From assembly GCA_017871115.1 (NCBI GenBank), contig JAFCIZ010000001.1, positions 1,469,501 to 1,533,500 of the forward strand: DNA of 64,000 nucleotides, given 5' to 3'. The translations under genes and the position numbers were made by a program. Positions 36,776 to 47,835 of the stretch are shown here, piece after piece. The DNA is from Cunninghamella blakesleeana. Taxonomy: Eukaryota; Mucoromycota; Mucoromycetes; Mucorales; Cunninghamellaceae. The notes under the pieces are model-generated. The model did not search any database and had not been told where the DNA came from. It was given only the letters and a program-made list of their open reading frames with translations. Within the stretch, counting starts at the first letter, position 1. Each line of letters starts with the position of its first letter.

Positions 36776-38164
36776 ATGGCAGCTATTAACGATTCCGTCT
36801 ATGCTCTCGTAAAAGAAAAAGCTAAAGAACATCACTTGACAGATCAAGAAATACAAGCCATTGATAAAGCAAGAGAAAAGTTAAATTCACATAGTAAGTA
36901 CATGTTTAAAATCGTTTTTAAATCTTATATTATTATTATTTTTTATTAAAAGAATCAACTTTTTATAGTGAATGAATAATAAAAACTAAATCACCTTTTA
37001 TTATTATTTTTGCTGTTATTCTATAGCAACTTTGGGAGGTTTTGTTGGTAGTACTTCAGCTTTTCTTTTAGGTAATAATAATATATAAAAAAGCACAAGC
37101 ACGACATTATATTTTTCTGTTTATCTTTTTTTAAGTATACATAAAAAAATCGTTCGATCATTAACCATTCTTTTTTTTTTTTTTTTTTTACAAATATACA
37201 GGAAAAGCTAAAAAGTTTGGACCATTCCCTTTACTTGCACTTGCTGGTGGTGGTTTTTTGATGGGGTCTCAAATGGGCTTAATATCAGGTGCAGTAGCAG
37301 GTGTCAAAATAATCAAAGAATTACCTAATCCACAACGTTTAGTTAATGTTATTCGTGAAGTACAGTGAGTATTATATATATAAAGGTTTTTAAATAATAT
37401 CAATCTAATTATTTCTCCTTTTTTTGTTTTTTCTTTTTAATATATTTTATTAAATAAGACAAGAATATTTGACTGCTCATAGAAATGGAGCACCAGCGCC
37501 ACAACCACGATCATCATCATCCAGAGCCCAACCTATAAGTGATATACCGTCATCCTCATCAAATTTGCCTACAGCTATTCCTGATAGCGATGGATTTATA
37601 TCAGAAGATTCTACAATACATGGGGAATATAATACAAAAGGGTCAGAATTTCAAACAGATAGAGGTAAATGATATATCTGTATATATATACATACATATA
37701 ATCAAACTTTGAGTGAAATAAAAAACAAAAATAGAAGAGGATGATGAAAGAAAGTTTTACTGGTTTTATTTATTTAATCGTTATTATTTTTGTTTTATCC
37801 TTGAACTATTTTTGCTATGATAGCTATACAATTACAACAACAAAATGGGTGGCAAATGAATAAAAATCAACCAAATCAACCAACAGTACAAGTTCAAGTA
37901 TTAAATCAACAACAGGAGACCGGAGGTGGAGGTGCTTGGGATAAAATTCGGGCTCAAAATTTACCAAATACTACCTGGTCTAAAATTAGAAAAGAGGCTG
38001 CTGAACATAAAACAGATCCTAAAGCCATTGAAGAGGCAAAAGCAAGAAGAGTGCAACAATTAAGAGAACAAGAAGTTAGTTTTGATAACATTCCTCGTAC
38101 AAGAGAAGAAACAGAACAGTTACCAACTGGAAAACGTAATCAATACGGCGATTACATAGGATAA
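36776..38164 (+). CDS. OCIA-domain protein
   Basis: Five exons: 36776-36893, 37027-37071, 37202-37364, 37459-37664, 37824-38164; 290 aa. The N-terminal helix (about 1-40) and the Gly/Ala-rich helical hairpin (TLGGFVGSTSAFLLGKAKKF, LLALAGGGFLMGSQMG, ISGAVAGVKII) resemble the OCIA domain of OCIAD1/2, proteins of mitochondria and endosomes that affect respiratory-complex assembly and signalling. A long Ser/Pro/Gln linker follows, then a charged C-terminal segment (TWSKIRKEAAEHKTD...EEAKARRVQQLREQE, ending NQYGDYIG) typical of fungal members. The exon 4 acceptor is a non-pyrimidine ataag. Assignment is by remembered pattern; a role in mitochondria is inferred from family. Confidence 0.75.
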
Positions 38165-38558
38165 AAAAAAGGAACATCATTTATTAAAGTAATAGATTAT
38201 AGTTATATATATATATATATTTCATAGTGTATTGTTGTATCATTTGTTTATTTTATAAATAATACTTTCATTTTTTTTTTTTTAAAAAAAAAAAGGTTGA
38301 TGATCAATGATAATGAAGGTGACATAACTTTATGTATATTTAAAAGATATGGATGGTCGAGTATATAATAAAAATACGAATTAGAAAAAAAAAAAAAAGT
38401 ATCTATACAAAAAAAAATTTATATCAGCAATGATGAAATGGAAGTTGTAAGGAAAAAAAGTTGTAATATTAACTATGGGTTACAAAAAAAGTACTATTTG
38501 ACAATACGTAATAAAATAAAATAGGATAATATATATAAATAATAATAATTGAAAAGAA
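38165..38558. other. Convergent intergenic with T/A palindrome
   Basis: About 0.4 kb between the 3' ends of the OCIA gene and U2A'. It contains T13A11 at 38271-38294 and no gene. Confidence 0.6.
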
Positions 38559-39564
38559 TTATACTGGAACGCCTTCTCCTGGCTCAAATGTTGATGATTT
38601 TTGATCGTCACTTCCATTGAATAATGCGGCAGCTTCTTGTCGATCCTATATATACAGATAGATAAATAATTATTTATGTATTCATTTAAAAGCAAATATA
38701 TATAATCACTTGCTTATACTTGATCCTTATGAATCAACTTTTTTTTATTTCATTTCATTTCAATTTATATATATATATATAATGTTATTTTTACCTTTTG
38801 TCCAATTTTGTTAAAATCCAAAACACGAAGAGAAGGTAATTTATGAATCACATATAATCTATAATTTTCCTTTTTGGTGATGGGGTTATCCAATAAAGAT
38901 AAATGTTCTAATTTTTTTAATTCAGCTAATGAATCAATTTCATTTAAATCTTCAATATCATTGTTGGTAAGTATCAATGTTGATAATTCAGGAAGAAATT
39001 GGCCTAATCCAGTATCAATTTTAGATATGCGATTATTTGCTAAAAGTAAGTTTTTAAGTCGGTTTAAACGGGGAAAGTTGCCAAGTATACGTAAATCATT
39101 ATTGGTAAAGTCAATAGTATCATTTAAATCCTATATATATATGGTTTTTTAAATGTATAGAATTATATAAAATAGCATAATATACATATATATTATAAGT
39201 ACTTTTGTATTTTATTTTTTTAGACTACTCTTATATATCATATCAATAAATATTTTTATATATACATATCCTCAACTTCTTTTTTTTATCTCTTTATTAT
39301 CAATCCAGTTTACCTTGGTACCACCCAAGTTTTCAATAGCAGGTATCTTTAAGTCTAAATGGAAATATAAATAAATAGAACAGTATGTATAAGGTTAGCA
39401 AAATAATAATGATTTAAAAAATAAAATAACAATAGTAGTAGTAGTAATAATAAGAAACGCGTATTTTATTTATATTTTTAACTACCTCGTAAAACTAATT
39501 CTCTATCTTTGAGAGTATTAATATATGTGTAAGAATCGTTAATAAGATCAACTGTGAGCTTCAT
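38559..39564 (-). CDS. LEA1: U2 snRNP A' (leucine-rich repeat) protein
   Basis: Spliceosomal protein that binds U2 snRNA stem-loop IV with U2B''. Exons in transcript order: 39564-39486, 39354-39314, 39130-38795, 38645-38559; 180 aa. It begins MKLTVDLINDSYTYINTLKD with RELVLRG, as in SNRPA1, then LRRs (FTNNDLRILGNFPRLNRLKN, LLLANNRISKIDTGLGQFLP, LILTNNDIEDLNEIDSLAEL, LSLLDNPITKKENYRLYVIH), LRR cap LRVLDFNKIGQKDRQEA, and a very short tail ending FEPGEGVPV. It lacks the longer C-terminal extension of animal homologues (about 255 aa). In an intron-dense genome this is a housekeeping gene. It is divergent from the small ORF at 39695. Confidence 0.95.
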
Positions 39565-39694
39565 AGTTTAATATTGATGAAAAGAAAATGAAAGTGAAGT
39601 GAAGAAAAAAAATTCAGAGAATGAAAAAATATATTTTATTTAAAGTGACGGGGAAAAAGAACCGGATTTTAAAAAACGTAAAAAAATTGAAGGA

Positions 39695-40150
39695 TTGCTT
39701 TTTTTCCTGAGGCAATACTGTACTAATAAATATAGCCTCAACATTTTTAGTATGAATATCGATAGAAATAAAATGCATCAATTTAAAGCCACAGTGATAC
39801 CACCTATTGTGTGTTTTGTAAAGGAAAACAATTCATGTATAAATGAAATAAACGAAAATAAAATTAAGTTCGTTTATCGTGATGACACTATTCCTAATTA
39901 TATTGATTATCTACTCGAAAATGAATACCCTTATGAAGGATTCTTTATTTGCGATGAATTAACTATTAAAAATAAAACAATAAAAGTAGTAAAAATAAAT
40001 GAACAAGATAAACAAGATAAAGAATTTAGATGTACATTAAAGTCACTTCACGACGTATTTTGCAATTTATTTACTTTTAATATGGATTTAGATGAATTCT
40101 ATGACGCCAAAGATGATGATGGCGTATTCAGATCATTCTGTAATCACTAA
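39695..40150 (+). CDS. Small orphan ORF, possible AlkA-type N-terminal remnant
   Basis: A 151-codon frame starting 131 bp from the divergent U2A' start. Alternative starts exist at the third Met group (MNIDRNKMHQF, about residue 20). It has balanced composition, unlike the A/T-tract shadows nearby. The segment LLENEYPYEGFFICDELTIK followed by LFTFNMDLDEFYDAKDDDGV is faintly like the beta-domain and LDLDLDxFY helix that precede the HhH-GPD part of AlkA-type DNA glycosylases, but no HhH-GPD motif follows. It could be a truncated gene, a pseudogene fragment or an unrelated orphan. Function is not assigned. Confidence 0.35.
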   Translation: MLFFLRQYCTNKYSLNIFSMNIDRNKMHQFKATVIPPIVCFVKENNSCINEINENKIKFVYRDDTIPNYIDYLLENEYPYEGFFICDELTIKNKTIKVVKINEQDKQDKEFRCTLKSLHDVFCNLFTFNMDLDEFYDAKDDDGVFRSFCNH

Positions 40151-42125
40151 AATATGGTAATAGTGTATGTAATCAAATTTTATTAAAATGCTGTATTCTT
40201 TTATCATCTTTTTGAACATTTTCCTTCCATACTATTCATGAAATATGACATACTTTTCATGAAATATGAATAGTGTCGTATCAGACTATTTTATCTTTAG
40301 TAAATAAATTTATTACTATGCTATATAGTAGTAAATAATATAAAATAAAAAATAATGATAATGGTCGTCAAATGAACTGAGATTAAAATATATTACCTTG
40401 ATCTAAGAATGAAATAAATCTTACTGACTTTATCAATTTGCCTGTAGTGATTTTGTAATAATATTCATATTTTTTTTTGTTTATTAACTCTAATGATTTT
40501 TTGTGCATCTTAACAAATCATATAAATTCGATTTTATTTCTAATTCAATGAAAAAACAAGCTTTTTCTCGTTTTTAAAGCTTTCATCATAATTTTTATTT
40601 TAATCCTATTTTATATCTATACTACATATTTCTACTTATTTGAACTTTAGCCCTTTTGTCTGACTTTAATTTATTTAATTTTTTGCTATAAATCAACCAT
40701 TTGTGAAAATGAATAGCTTTACTAAATTATCTTAAAAATGTCAAATTAGTCTTTATAAACTTAATGTTAAAAGTTCCTATAATGAATCTAACTATATCAT
40801 TACATTAACATATATATATAAGAATCAATAAAAGTTATTACGGGTTATCATATAGTAGTAATAAAATATATGAAAGGTCGCCATAATGGAGTTATAAATC
40901 ATGTTTGTTAATATTATTAATTATATGAGAAGTGAAATACTATTTTATATAAATACCAGAGCAGAATTAGACTATTATTACAATCTCCATCTTTTATTTA
41001 TAATAAAACAAACTACCCAGAGAATTTCATTTAGCTGTTTTGCCTCTTTATATAATATATTATTTATTTTACCTGTTTTACTTATTTAATATTTTATCAT
41101 ATTTATCAAGTAGTATTTATACGATTCATAAATGAAGTTCGAAAATTACTGCCTTTTCGATGTAGTACATGAAGTGATCTGCTAGGTAGTGAAAGTACAC
41201 ATCGTCCAATATATGAAGTGTCCGAACAATTTATGGTATATACTAACAAGTAGGAATAATATTAACGGATTCGATGTACTGTGTATAACTCATGTTTTAT
41301 GGTACCTATTCATGAGAATCGTTGTCATTTCGATCTTCCCGCATCGACAAATTTCGTTACATTGCATAAATCATTCGATAATTTCGAAGCATGGTAGTAT
41401 GGTATCATTTTTGGTTAAGTGCTGACACGACAATAAACGATCGTAAAATACCCTATGTTTTTACCATAATCAAAAATAATGATATAAACATGATTCATAG
41501 AATACACTTATATTATTCAAATAGCGATTAATACTAATTTTAAGTAAATGAATACTATTAACAATACGATAAGGCACCTTTATAATTATAGTACCAAGTT
41601 AATAGATAATGACAAACACACAAATCTTAGATGATGTCCATTTATATTGGTATAGGGTCGTAAAAACACTCTAAAAACGACTAGTTAGCATCTTACATTA
41701 AATCGATTGATGAGGCTTCATAATGTTGACGATATGCAATAAAATGCTATTTATGATAAAACACTTCTAAACCTTAATTTTTTTTTTTTTAATTTTTCGC
41801 AAAAAAAAAAAACGGCCAAACACTCTGAGCTTGGCATTATCTGATAATCTCCACTCCATTTTGTTTCTTACAAAAACATATTATAGCTGATATTTGGATT
41901 TGATTATATAGATTCCAAAAATTCAATATTATATACGTGTTTATAGTAAGACTCAAGAATTAAATTAAATTAATTTTTACTTTTACATATTCTAAGATAA
42001 AAAATTTATTTTTCAATAAAAAATCATGGTGAAAATAATAATAATGTTTAAATAACATATAGGTATTAAAGAAATAATGGAGAAATGAAGAAATAAATAA
42101 AAATAAATAAATAAAAGATAAAAAA
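40151..42125. other. Gene-poor 2-kb segment of higher sequence complexity
   Basis: No credible gene. Unlike other intergenic DNA here it has few long A/T runs and a fair number of CG dinucleotides (notably 41080-41470), which suggests decayed unique sequence such as an old gene or mobile element. Translations of both strands are broken by stops within 80 codons and I recognise no family. Confidence 0.45.
40231..40274. repeat. Short inverted repeat with internal direct repeat
   Basis: ACTATTCAT at 40231-40239 is the exact reverse complement of ATGAATAGT at 40266-40274. Between them TTCATGAAATATGA occurs twice. Confidence 0.8.
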
Positions 42126-43628
42126 TTAATTTAAAGGGCAAATCATTCCTCCTGTGGCAGGTGCTACCATGATAGTAGGAACATAACCAAAGACTTCTAA
42201 TCCCCAAATACGCAATGACATCCAGAATAATAAGGATAAGGGTTCATGTTGACGTTCAGAAGGTGAGTTAATGTTTGGAATATTGGAGTTTGATTGATTA
42301 TTTTGTAAAGTGTTATTAGATATCATGGTGTTATTTGACATAATAACTGTTCCATTGTGATTATTATTATTATTATTATTATTATTATTGTTGTTGTTGT
42401 TATTATTATTGTTATTGTTATTATTGTTATTATTGTCGGAATGATTATTATTATTGTTGTTATTTTTGTTGTTGTTGTCATTGTTTTTATTATTATCAGG
42501 CGAATCTTCAGGTCCTCGAATTAAAAGTGAGCGCTGTTGATGATGGTTGGTATTATTTGAAGAAGGAGAAGGAGCAGAATTCGATGATGGAGGAGGTGGT
42601 GGTGGTGGAGGAGTACAAGATCTTTTTAAACTTGAAATGGTAGCATCCGACATATCTCGAGCTTGATAATCCAAAGAAACACCTAACTGTAGAGTAGAAA
42701 TAGATTGAGGTGCCAAAATAATAGTTTCCGGATGATCATTTTGAAATCCTTTTCCAATAATATTTCCAGTCAATGAATCCTTTAATAAAACATGTAATTG
42801 AACCAATCTAGTAGGGACAATCCAATTTTGACGATTATCAATAGTAAAATTCACCATCCATTGGCTTTCGAATTGTACATTCCCACCTACCGTCCCTTGC
42901 CCCGTTTCAGTGATTTTTGCAGGTTGTAATAAAGAAGCTCCCTCTACACGAATTAACGGTGTCCGAGGCCATAAAATGGTTGTCATGGTAACAAGTAACA
43001 TCACAGATAAAAAGAGAGCAAATACACGCCATCGTCTACCACAATTTCTTTCTTGTTGCTTCTTTTTAGACAGCATTGCCATTGTACGTTGATTAGGACG
43101 TTTTCTACCATAAGTTAAAAAGCAACAACCAATCCAAATACCTTTTGGTGTATTTCCCCCATCATCATCTCCATGCCTATTATGATGATTTTGCTGCATA
43201 GCTGGTTTTTCTTTATTATGTCGCAAATCCATATCGTTTTCTTCATCACCATGTCTTGTTGTAGAAGATACATCACTATTATCATCTCCTCCTCCATGTT
43301 CAAGTTCATCCTCTTCCAATAAATCATTTTCCAATGGTCGCTTTGTATAATAATCATTTAATGCAACATCAAAGTATTCATCATCAAGAGATCCATGTTT
43401 TAATTTATTTTTTGATTTAAATTCATTGTTAACTAAAGTATCTTGACTACCAAACGGACGTTTTAAATGTTGCTGTTGTTGTTGGTAAGTAGAAGGTGTG
43501 GGAAGATCTAAATCTAAACTAAGATCAAAGTTATAACCATCTTCATTATTGGTTGAGTTTTCTAATGGATGAACTATTTGAAAGTAATAAAATAATAAAA
43601 TAACAAAAGGAATTGATTAATATCTATC

Positions 43629-43661
<33 letters not shown>

Positions 43662-44201
43662 CTACTCTTATTTAATTGAATTACCAGATGATTGTGAAGT
43701 TGAATCTTGGTTTGATGGTGGTTCTGGTTTCATAAAAGAACTAGCAATGGTTAATCTAGGTCTCTCTTGAGATGAGGTTGATTCTGCTGATAAAGATAAC
43801 TGAGTGGAAGGCCTTTTTGAAAGTGATTTAGGGCTAGCAAAAGGCTTATTACTATTTTTACGTTGATTATCATCATTTTCAGAAAATATAGTGGATTTAT
43901 GGGATAAAGGAGAAGAAGTGAATGGAGAATGTTGACTATTATTATTTGACATAAATCGATCAGCAATAGATAATCTGGGTAATTCATTACAAGTGGAAGG
44001 TTCGGTAGGTCGTCGTTGTTGTTGGTGATCATGATGAGAGGAAGAGGATTCTATTGATAAGGACTGAGTTCTACGTTGTTGTTGTTGTTGTTGTGAATTA
44101 ATTGATTTATTCATACTATTATTTTTTTTATGTTGTTGTTCATTATAATCATATGTTGATTGACGTTGTGGTTGTGATTTGTATGGATTATTTGACACCA
44201 T
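42126..44201 (-). CDS. LEA2-like single-pass membrane protein with Asn-rich lumenal arm
   Basis: Two exons, 44201-43685 and 43573-42126; 654 aa. The Ser/Gln/Asn-rich N-terminal cytosolic region (about 420 residues counting both exons) carries repeated (R)LSIADRF / LTIASSF-type short motifs. A basic stretch (RKRPNQR, KKKQQERNCGRRWR) leads into one transmembrane helix (FALFLSVMLLVTMTTILWP). The following block (GTVGGNVQFESQWMVNFTID, VPTRLVQLHVLLKDSLTGNI) resembles the LEA2 / NDR1-HIN1 beta-sandwich seen in plant proteins and in fungal vacuolar-membrane proteins such as Tag1. A Pro run and a long poly-Asn tract follow, then a hydrophobic end. Type II topology is inferred; vacuole or plasma membrane is possible. 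The exon join is phase-consistent (SG-gtaatt, atag-TTCATCC). Confidence 0.75.
42360..42500 (-). repeat. Coding poly-Asn trinucleotide tract
   Basis: AAT/AAC trinucleotides on the minus strand encode a near-uninterrupted Asn run with a few Ser, Asp, Lys and His. It lies in the lumenal/extracellular part of the LEA2-like protein and probably varies in length between strains. Confidence 0.85.
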
Positions 44202-46030
44202 TTTTATTTTATTTCGTTGAATAACGCTGTTTATATATTTAACTATTAATTTATACTATTTTATATTACACACCTATTTTAAAAAGAATATATATTTTTT
44301 TAAAAAAAAAGGAAGAATAGAAGAGAATTGATCAATTAAAAAAAAAAAAAGAATATAAGAGAGAAAGAATAGTAATAAAAAAAAAAGAAATAAACTAAAT
44401 ATATTTTTTTAAGGGGAATGATATATATATATTATATATAACGCCCCTCAAACACTCTTGTTTAACTCCTATATTCACCAAAAAAAATAAAATAAAAATA
44501 AACCAAAAATTACCTCCACTGTTGCGTGGTATATATATATATATAATTCATTATCATTGGGTTTCTATTGAGGAGATATATCAGTTGTATAACATTAGGA
44601 TGCTCCTATTTTCTTAAAAAAATACATAAATATATATAAAAGATAAAGAATGCTCCTTTAGCGTCATTATTATTATTTGTTTTATTTTTATTTAAGCACA
44701 CCGTTTTGCAAGATCCTATTACGTTTCTCTCTATATTAATGATTTAGGGCAACTTACATATAACTAATATATGTATATCTCTTATGCAGCAACAATTTCA
44801 ACCAAAATGTACACTGTAAAGAATGATAGTAATTTAATATAAACTAATAATTTCAAACTCCATTGTAGTTCCCATCCATGATCATATTATATTGATTTGG
44901 TTATTCAACATCGTAACTATACATATTTATTATAAATTAATCATATATTTATATTATATAAAATATGTAACTATTGAGTTTTAAAATATTCAAAATCTTT
45001 ACTCCTTTTAACCTTCTTTTCCCTCTCTTTTTTTATACCTTCTACTCCATGATCTTCCCCTTTGTTTCCAACACCTTTTTTCTTCTTTGATTAACCTTTC
45101 TTCTTCTTGTTCTTCTTGTTCTTCTTGTTCTTCTTCTTCTTGAAAGCTTATTTGTTTTCAAGGGTACAGAGTAATACTATCAATTAGAACCCTTGATAAC
45201 TAGTCCTAAGCAAAAAGATAAAAAAGAAATTCATAAAAAAAAAACATAAACAATATGTCAATATCTGCATAATCATCATTTTTTTAGTATTATTATTTTT
45301 ATTTTATCCTTATTTGACTTTGTTTATAAATATGCTTGACTACATACTTCAATCGGTGGCGACTTTGGATCCCTTCAGTATATGTATAAGTTGGTTATCA
45401 GCTGATCTATATGTGAGTTACTAAATGCCTAATGTATATAAATTATAATAATCAGTTTTGCTGTCAGTGTTCCATTCATTTAAGATCCTGATTTACTCCA
45501 TTATATAACCCCTTTTATATCATCTTCTGTAAAGTTTCCAAATGTTGATATATATAGTTTGTGTTACAAAAAAAAACCTCTTTTTTTAATATTAATTTTT
45601 TATGCTTTATGGACAATAGAGTTCAAAACAGAACAAAGAAATATATGTTTTTTTTTCCAAAAAAAAAAAAAAAAAGTAATCATATTAAAAGGCAGTTCAA
45701 TAAAATAGATTTAGAATATTAAATAAACTCCAATTCATTACTTTTATTATATATATATAATATACAAATATTAAATTAATCAATTACAGTATTATATAGT
45801 ACAATATGAATAAAAAAAAGAAAGGAATAAAAATGTGGCGCTGTTTTAATTTTTTTAAATGGTTATTTTTATCGTTAATTTACTCTCATCCAATCATTTT
45901 TTTTTAATTTGCTAATTTCTATTTTAAAAAAATTAATTTTTTTTCTATTATTTTTTTCATTTTATTACCACCATTCTCTTTTAATATCATTACTGTTTAT
46001 TATCATTTTATATAAAATAGTAGCATTACT
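44202..46030. other. 1.8-kb intergenic region
   Basis: The divergent promoter region between the LEA2-like gene and the EXORDIUM-like gene. It contains a T7A9 palindrome at 44295-44310, the 9-bp TTCTTCTTG repeat at 45098-45142 and otherwise AT-rich sequence. No reading frame has coding character. Confidence 0.55.
45098..45142 (+). repeat. TTCTTCTTG tandem repeat
   Basis: About five head-to-tail units built from TTC and TTG. In an intergenic setting it forms a pure pyrimidine/G minisatellite; on the other strand it reads CAAGAAGAA. Confidence 0.8.
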
Positions 46031-47166
46031 ATGTTATTAAAATCACTTGGTGCATTATTTATTTCATTAACTGGGATTGCTAAAGCCCAGGCGCCTACTA
46101 ATAATAGTTCACAAACAAATCCTTATACCAGTCAATATGGATTAAATTTTAGTAATATAGGTGGTAAAGTTCTTAGTGGCTATGTTAATGGTAAACTATT
46201 TTTTAACAAGTGAACATTAATAAATAATCAAATAACATATATATATATATATATTAATAACTAATGCTTTTTTCTTTCAAATTTATTTTTTTTTCTTTTT
46301 TCTTGTCTATGTAGCTTATGTTATATTTTATGGCGATTGGAGTTCAGATAATGGAACTACTGACCAAAAAACATTTTTAAACTTTATTGATGGTGTATAC
46401 TCAACATCTTGGTTTTCTATTTGTACGTGGAAAAAAAAAAATAACAGATCTATGCATACAATAATAATAATAAATTCGTACATTCTTACTAATATTATTT
46501 TCTTACTTTATTAATAAATTAAAATTAGTGGACCAATATAGCGATAACAGTGGACCAGGAGCAACCAGATCACTTAATCTTGCAGCAGCTATCAATGATA
46601 AAGGAAGTCAAGGATTTGAGTTAGCAGATCATAATACCCATAAAAATATTGTTTTAGGTGCAGTACAATCAGGTTATTTATCAGAAAACAATCAATTAGA
46701 TCCAGATGGAATATATATTATTGTAGCAGGAAAAGATGTCAATGATGCAGAATTTTGTAATCGTAACTGTGGCTATAATTCCTATAGTGATTTATTCCAA
46801 TATGTATTCATTGGTTATCCAGGCCACTGTCCTATGAAATGTATACCAGAAATCAATAGAAATAGCTCACCTAACAACAGTCCATCCGTTGATGCCCAAG
46901 TAACCATTTTATCACATGAATTGCAAGACATTCTTACAGATCCCCGTAATGACGCTTGGGTTATTGGTAAAAATGGAAATGGAGAAATTTTTGAACTTGG
47001 TGATTTCTGTTTAAATGATAAAACCGATCAAACTACTTGGTTTGGTACTCTTAAGCAAACAGAAAATAAGGGCTCTTACAATTTAGTAGTGTCTGATTCA
47101 AACAAATATTTAGTCACTTCTATTTACAGTAAACAAAAAAATGCTTGCCTTATTTCTAATGAATAA
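46031..47166 (+). CDS. Secreted EXORDIUM/Phi-1-like protein
   Basis: Three exons: 46031-46190, 46315-46422, 46529-47166; 301 aa. Signal peptide (MLLKSLGALFISLTGIAKAQ), then GGKVLSGYVNAYVIFYGDWS, matching the start of the phosphate-induced protein 1 family known best from plants (EXORDIUM). Further blocks: DQYSDNSGPGATRSLNLAAA, DPDGIYIIVAGKDV, FCNRNCGYNSYSD, YVFIGYPGHCPMKC, SVDAQVTILSHELQDILTDP and NDAW. The paired Cys groups and HEL motif are those of the family. In plants these apoplastic proteins affect brassinosteroid-linked growth; the fungal role is unknown. It sits upstream of, and in the same direction as, another secreted-protein gene (CotH-like). Confidence 0.88.
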
Positions 47167-47835
47167 AAAATGAAAAATGGATAATAAGGTAATTTGCTTT
47201 TTTTTTTTCATATATAAATATGTATATTTTTTTTTCTTTTCCTTTTTGTGTTTTATTACTATTGTATACCTTATCACTCTGGCTTCCATTATCCTTTTTT
47301 TTTTCCTTATCCTATTATAAAATCACCCCCTTTTACTGTATTATCAATTTTAACTTTATTCTATATTTTTTATTTTTTCGTCTTAAAAAAAAATAAAAAA
47401 TCAATATTATTATTTTTTTAAATTATAATAATAGATTTTTAAGATCTTTATAAAATATATTTAGTATGGTTATTATTATATAAAAATATTTTTACTGAGG
47501 AGAGAATATTAAATACGTAAACTATTTTATTATTATAATATATGAATACCTTTAGAACGATAATTTTACCACTCAATTCCCTTCCCCCCTTTATTTATCC
47601 ACTTCTTTGATTAATAAATTCTTAGAGGAGTGTTTATTAATTTGACAGTAATAATATAATCAAAAGTTACTTGCTATTGTCTAATTATTATGTTAAGAAT
47701 AAAAAAAAAATATTTAAAAATATAAGATTTTTTGTTTTTTTAAAAAAAAAATATTCTTTCTTTCTTTCATAACTGTTTTATAATTATAATTTATTTTATT
47801 TTTTTGATCTTTCAACTGTATTAATTATTACTTAG
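47167..47835. other. Intergenic between secreted-protein genes
   Basis: 0.67 kb, AT-rich, with a T7A10 palindrome at 47735-47751. No gene. A short clean leader precedes the CotH-like start at 47836. Confidence 0.55.

Noticed and set aside
40901..41425. Two short plus-strand frames in the gene-poor segment
   Set aside because: Biased to Ile/Tyr/Leu, no recognisable motif, no splice-compatible neighbours.
43115..43357. Met/Ile-rich minus-strand frame overlapping the LEA2-like gene
   Set aside because: Alternative frame of the real exon, produced by AAT/ATG repeats.
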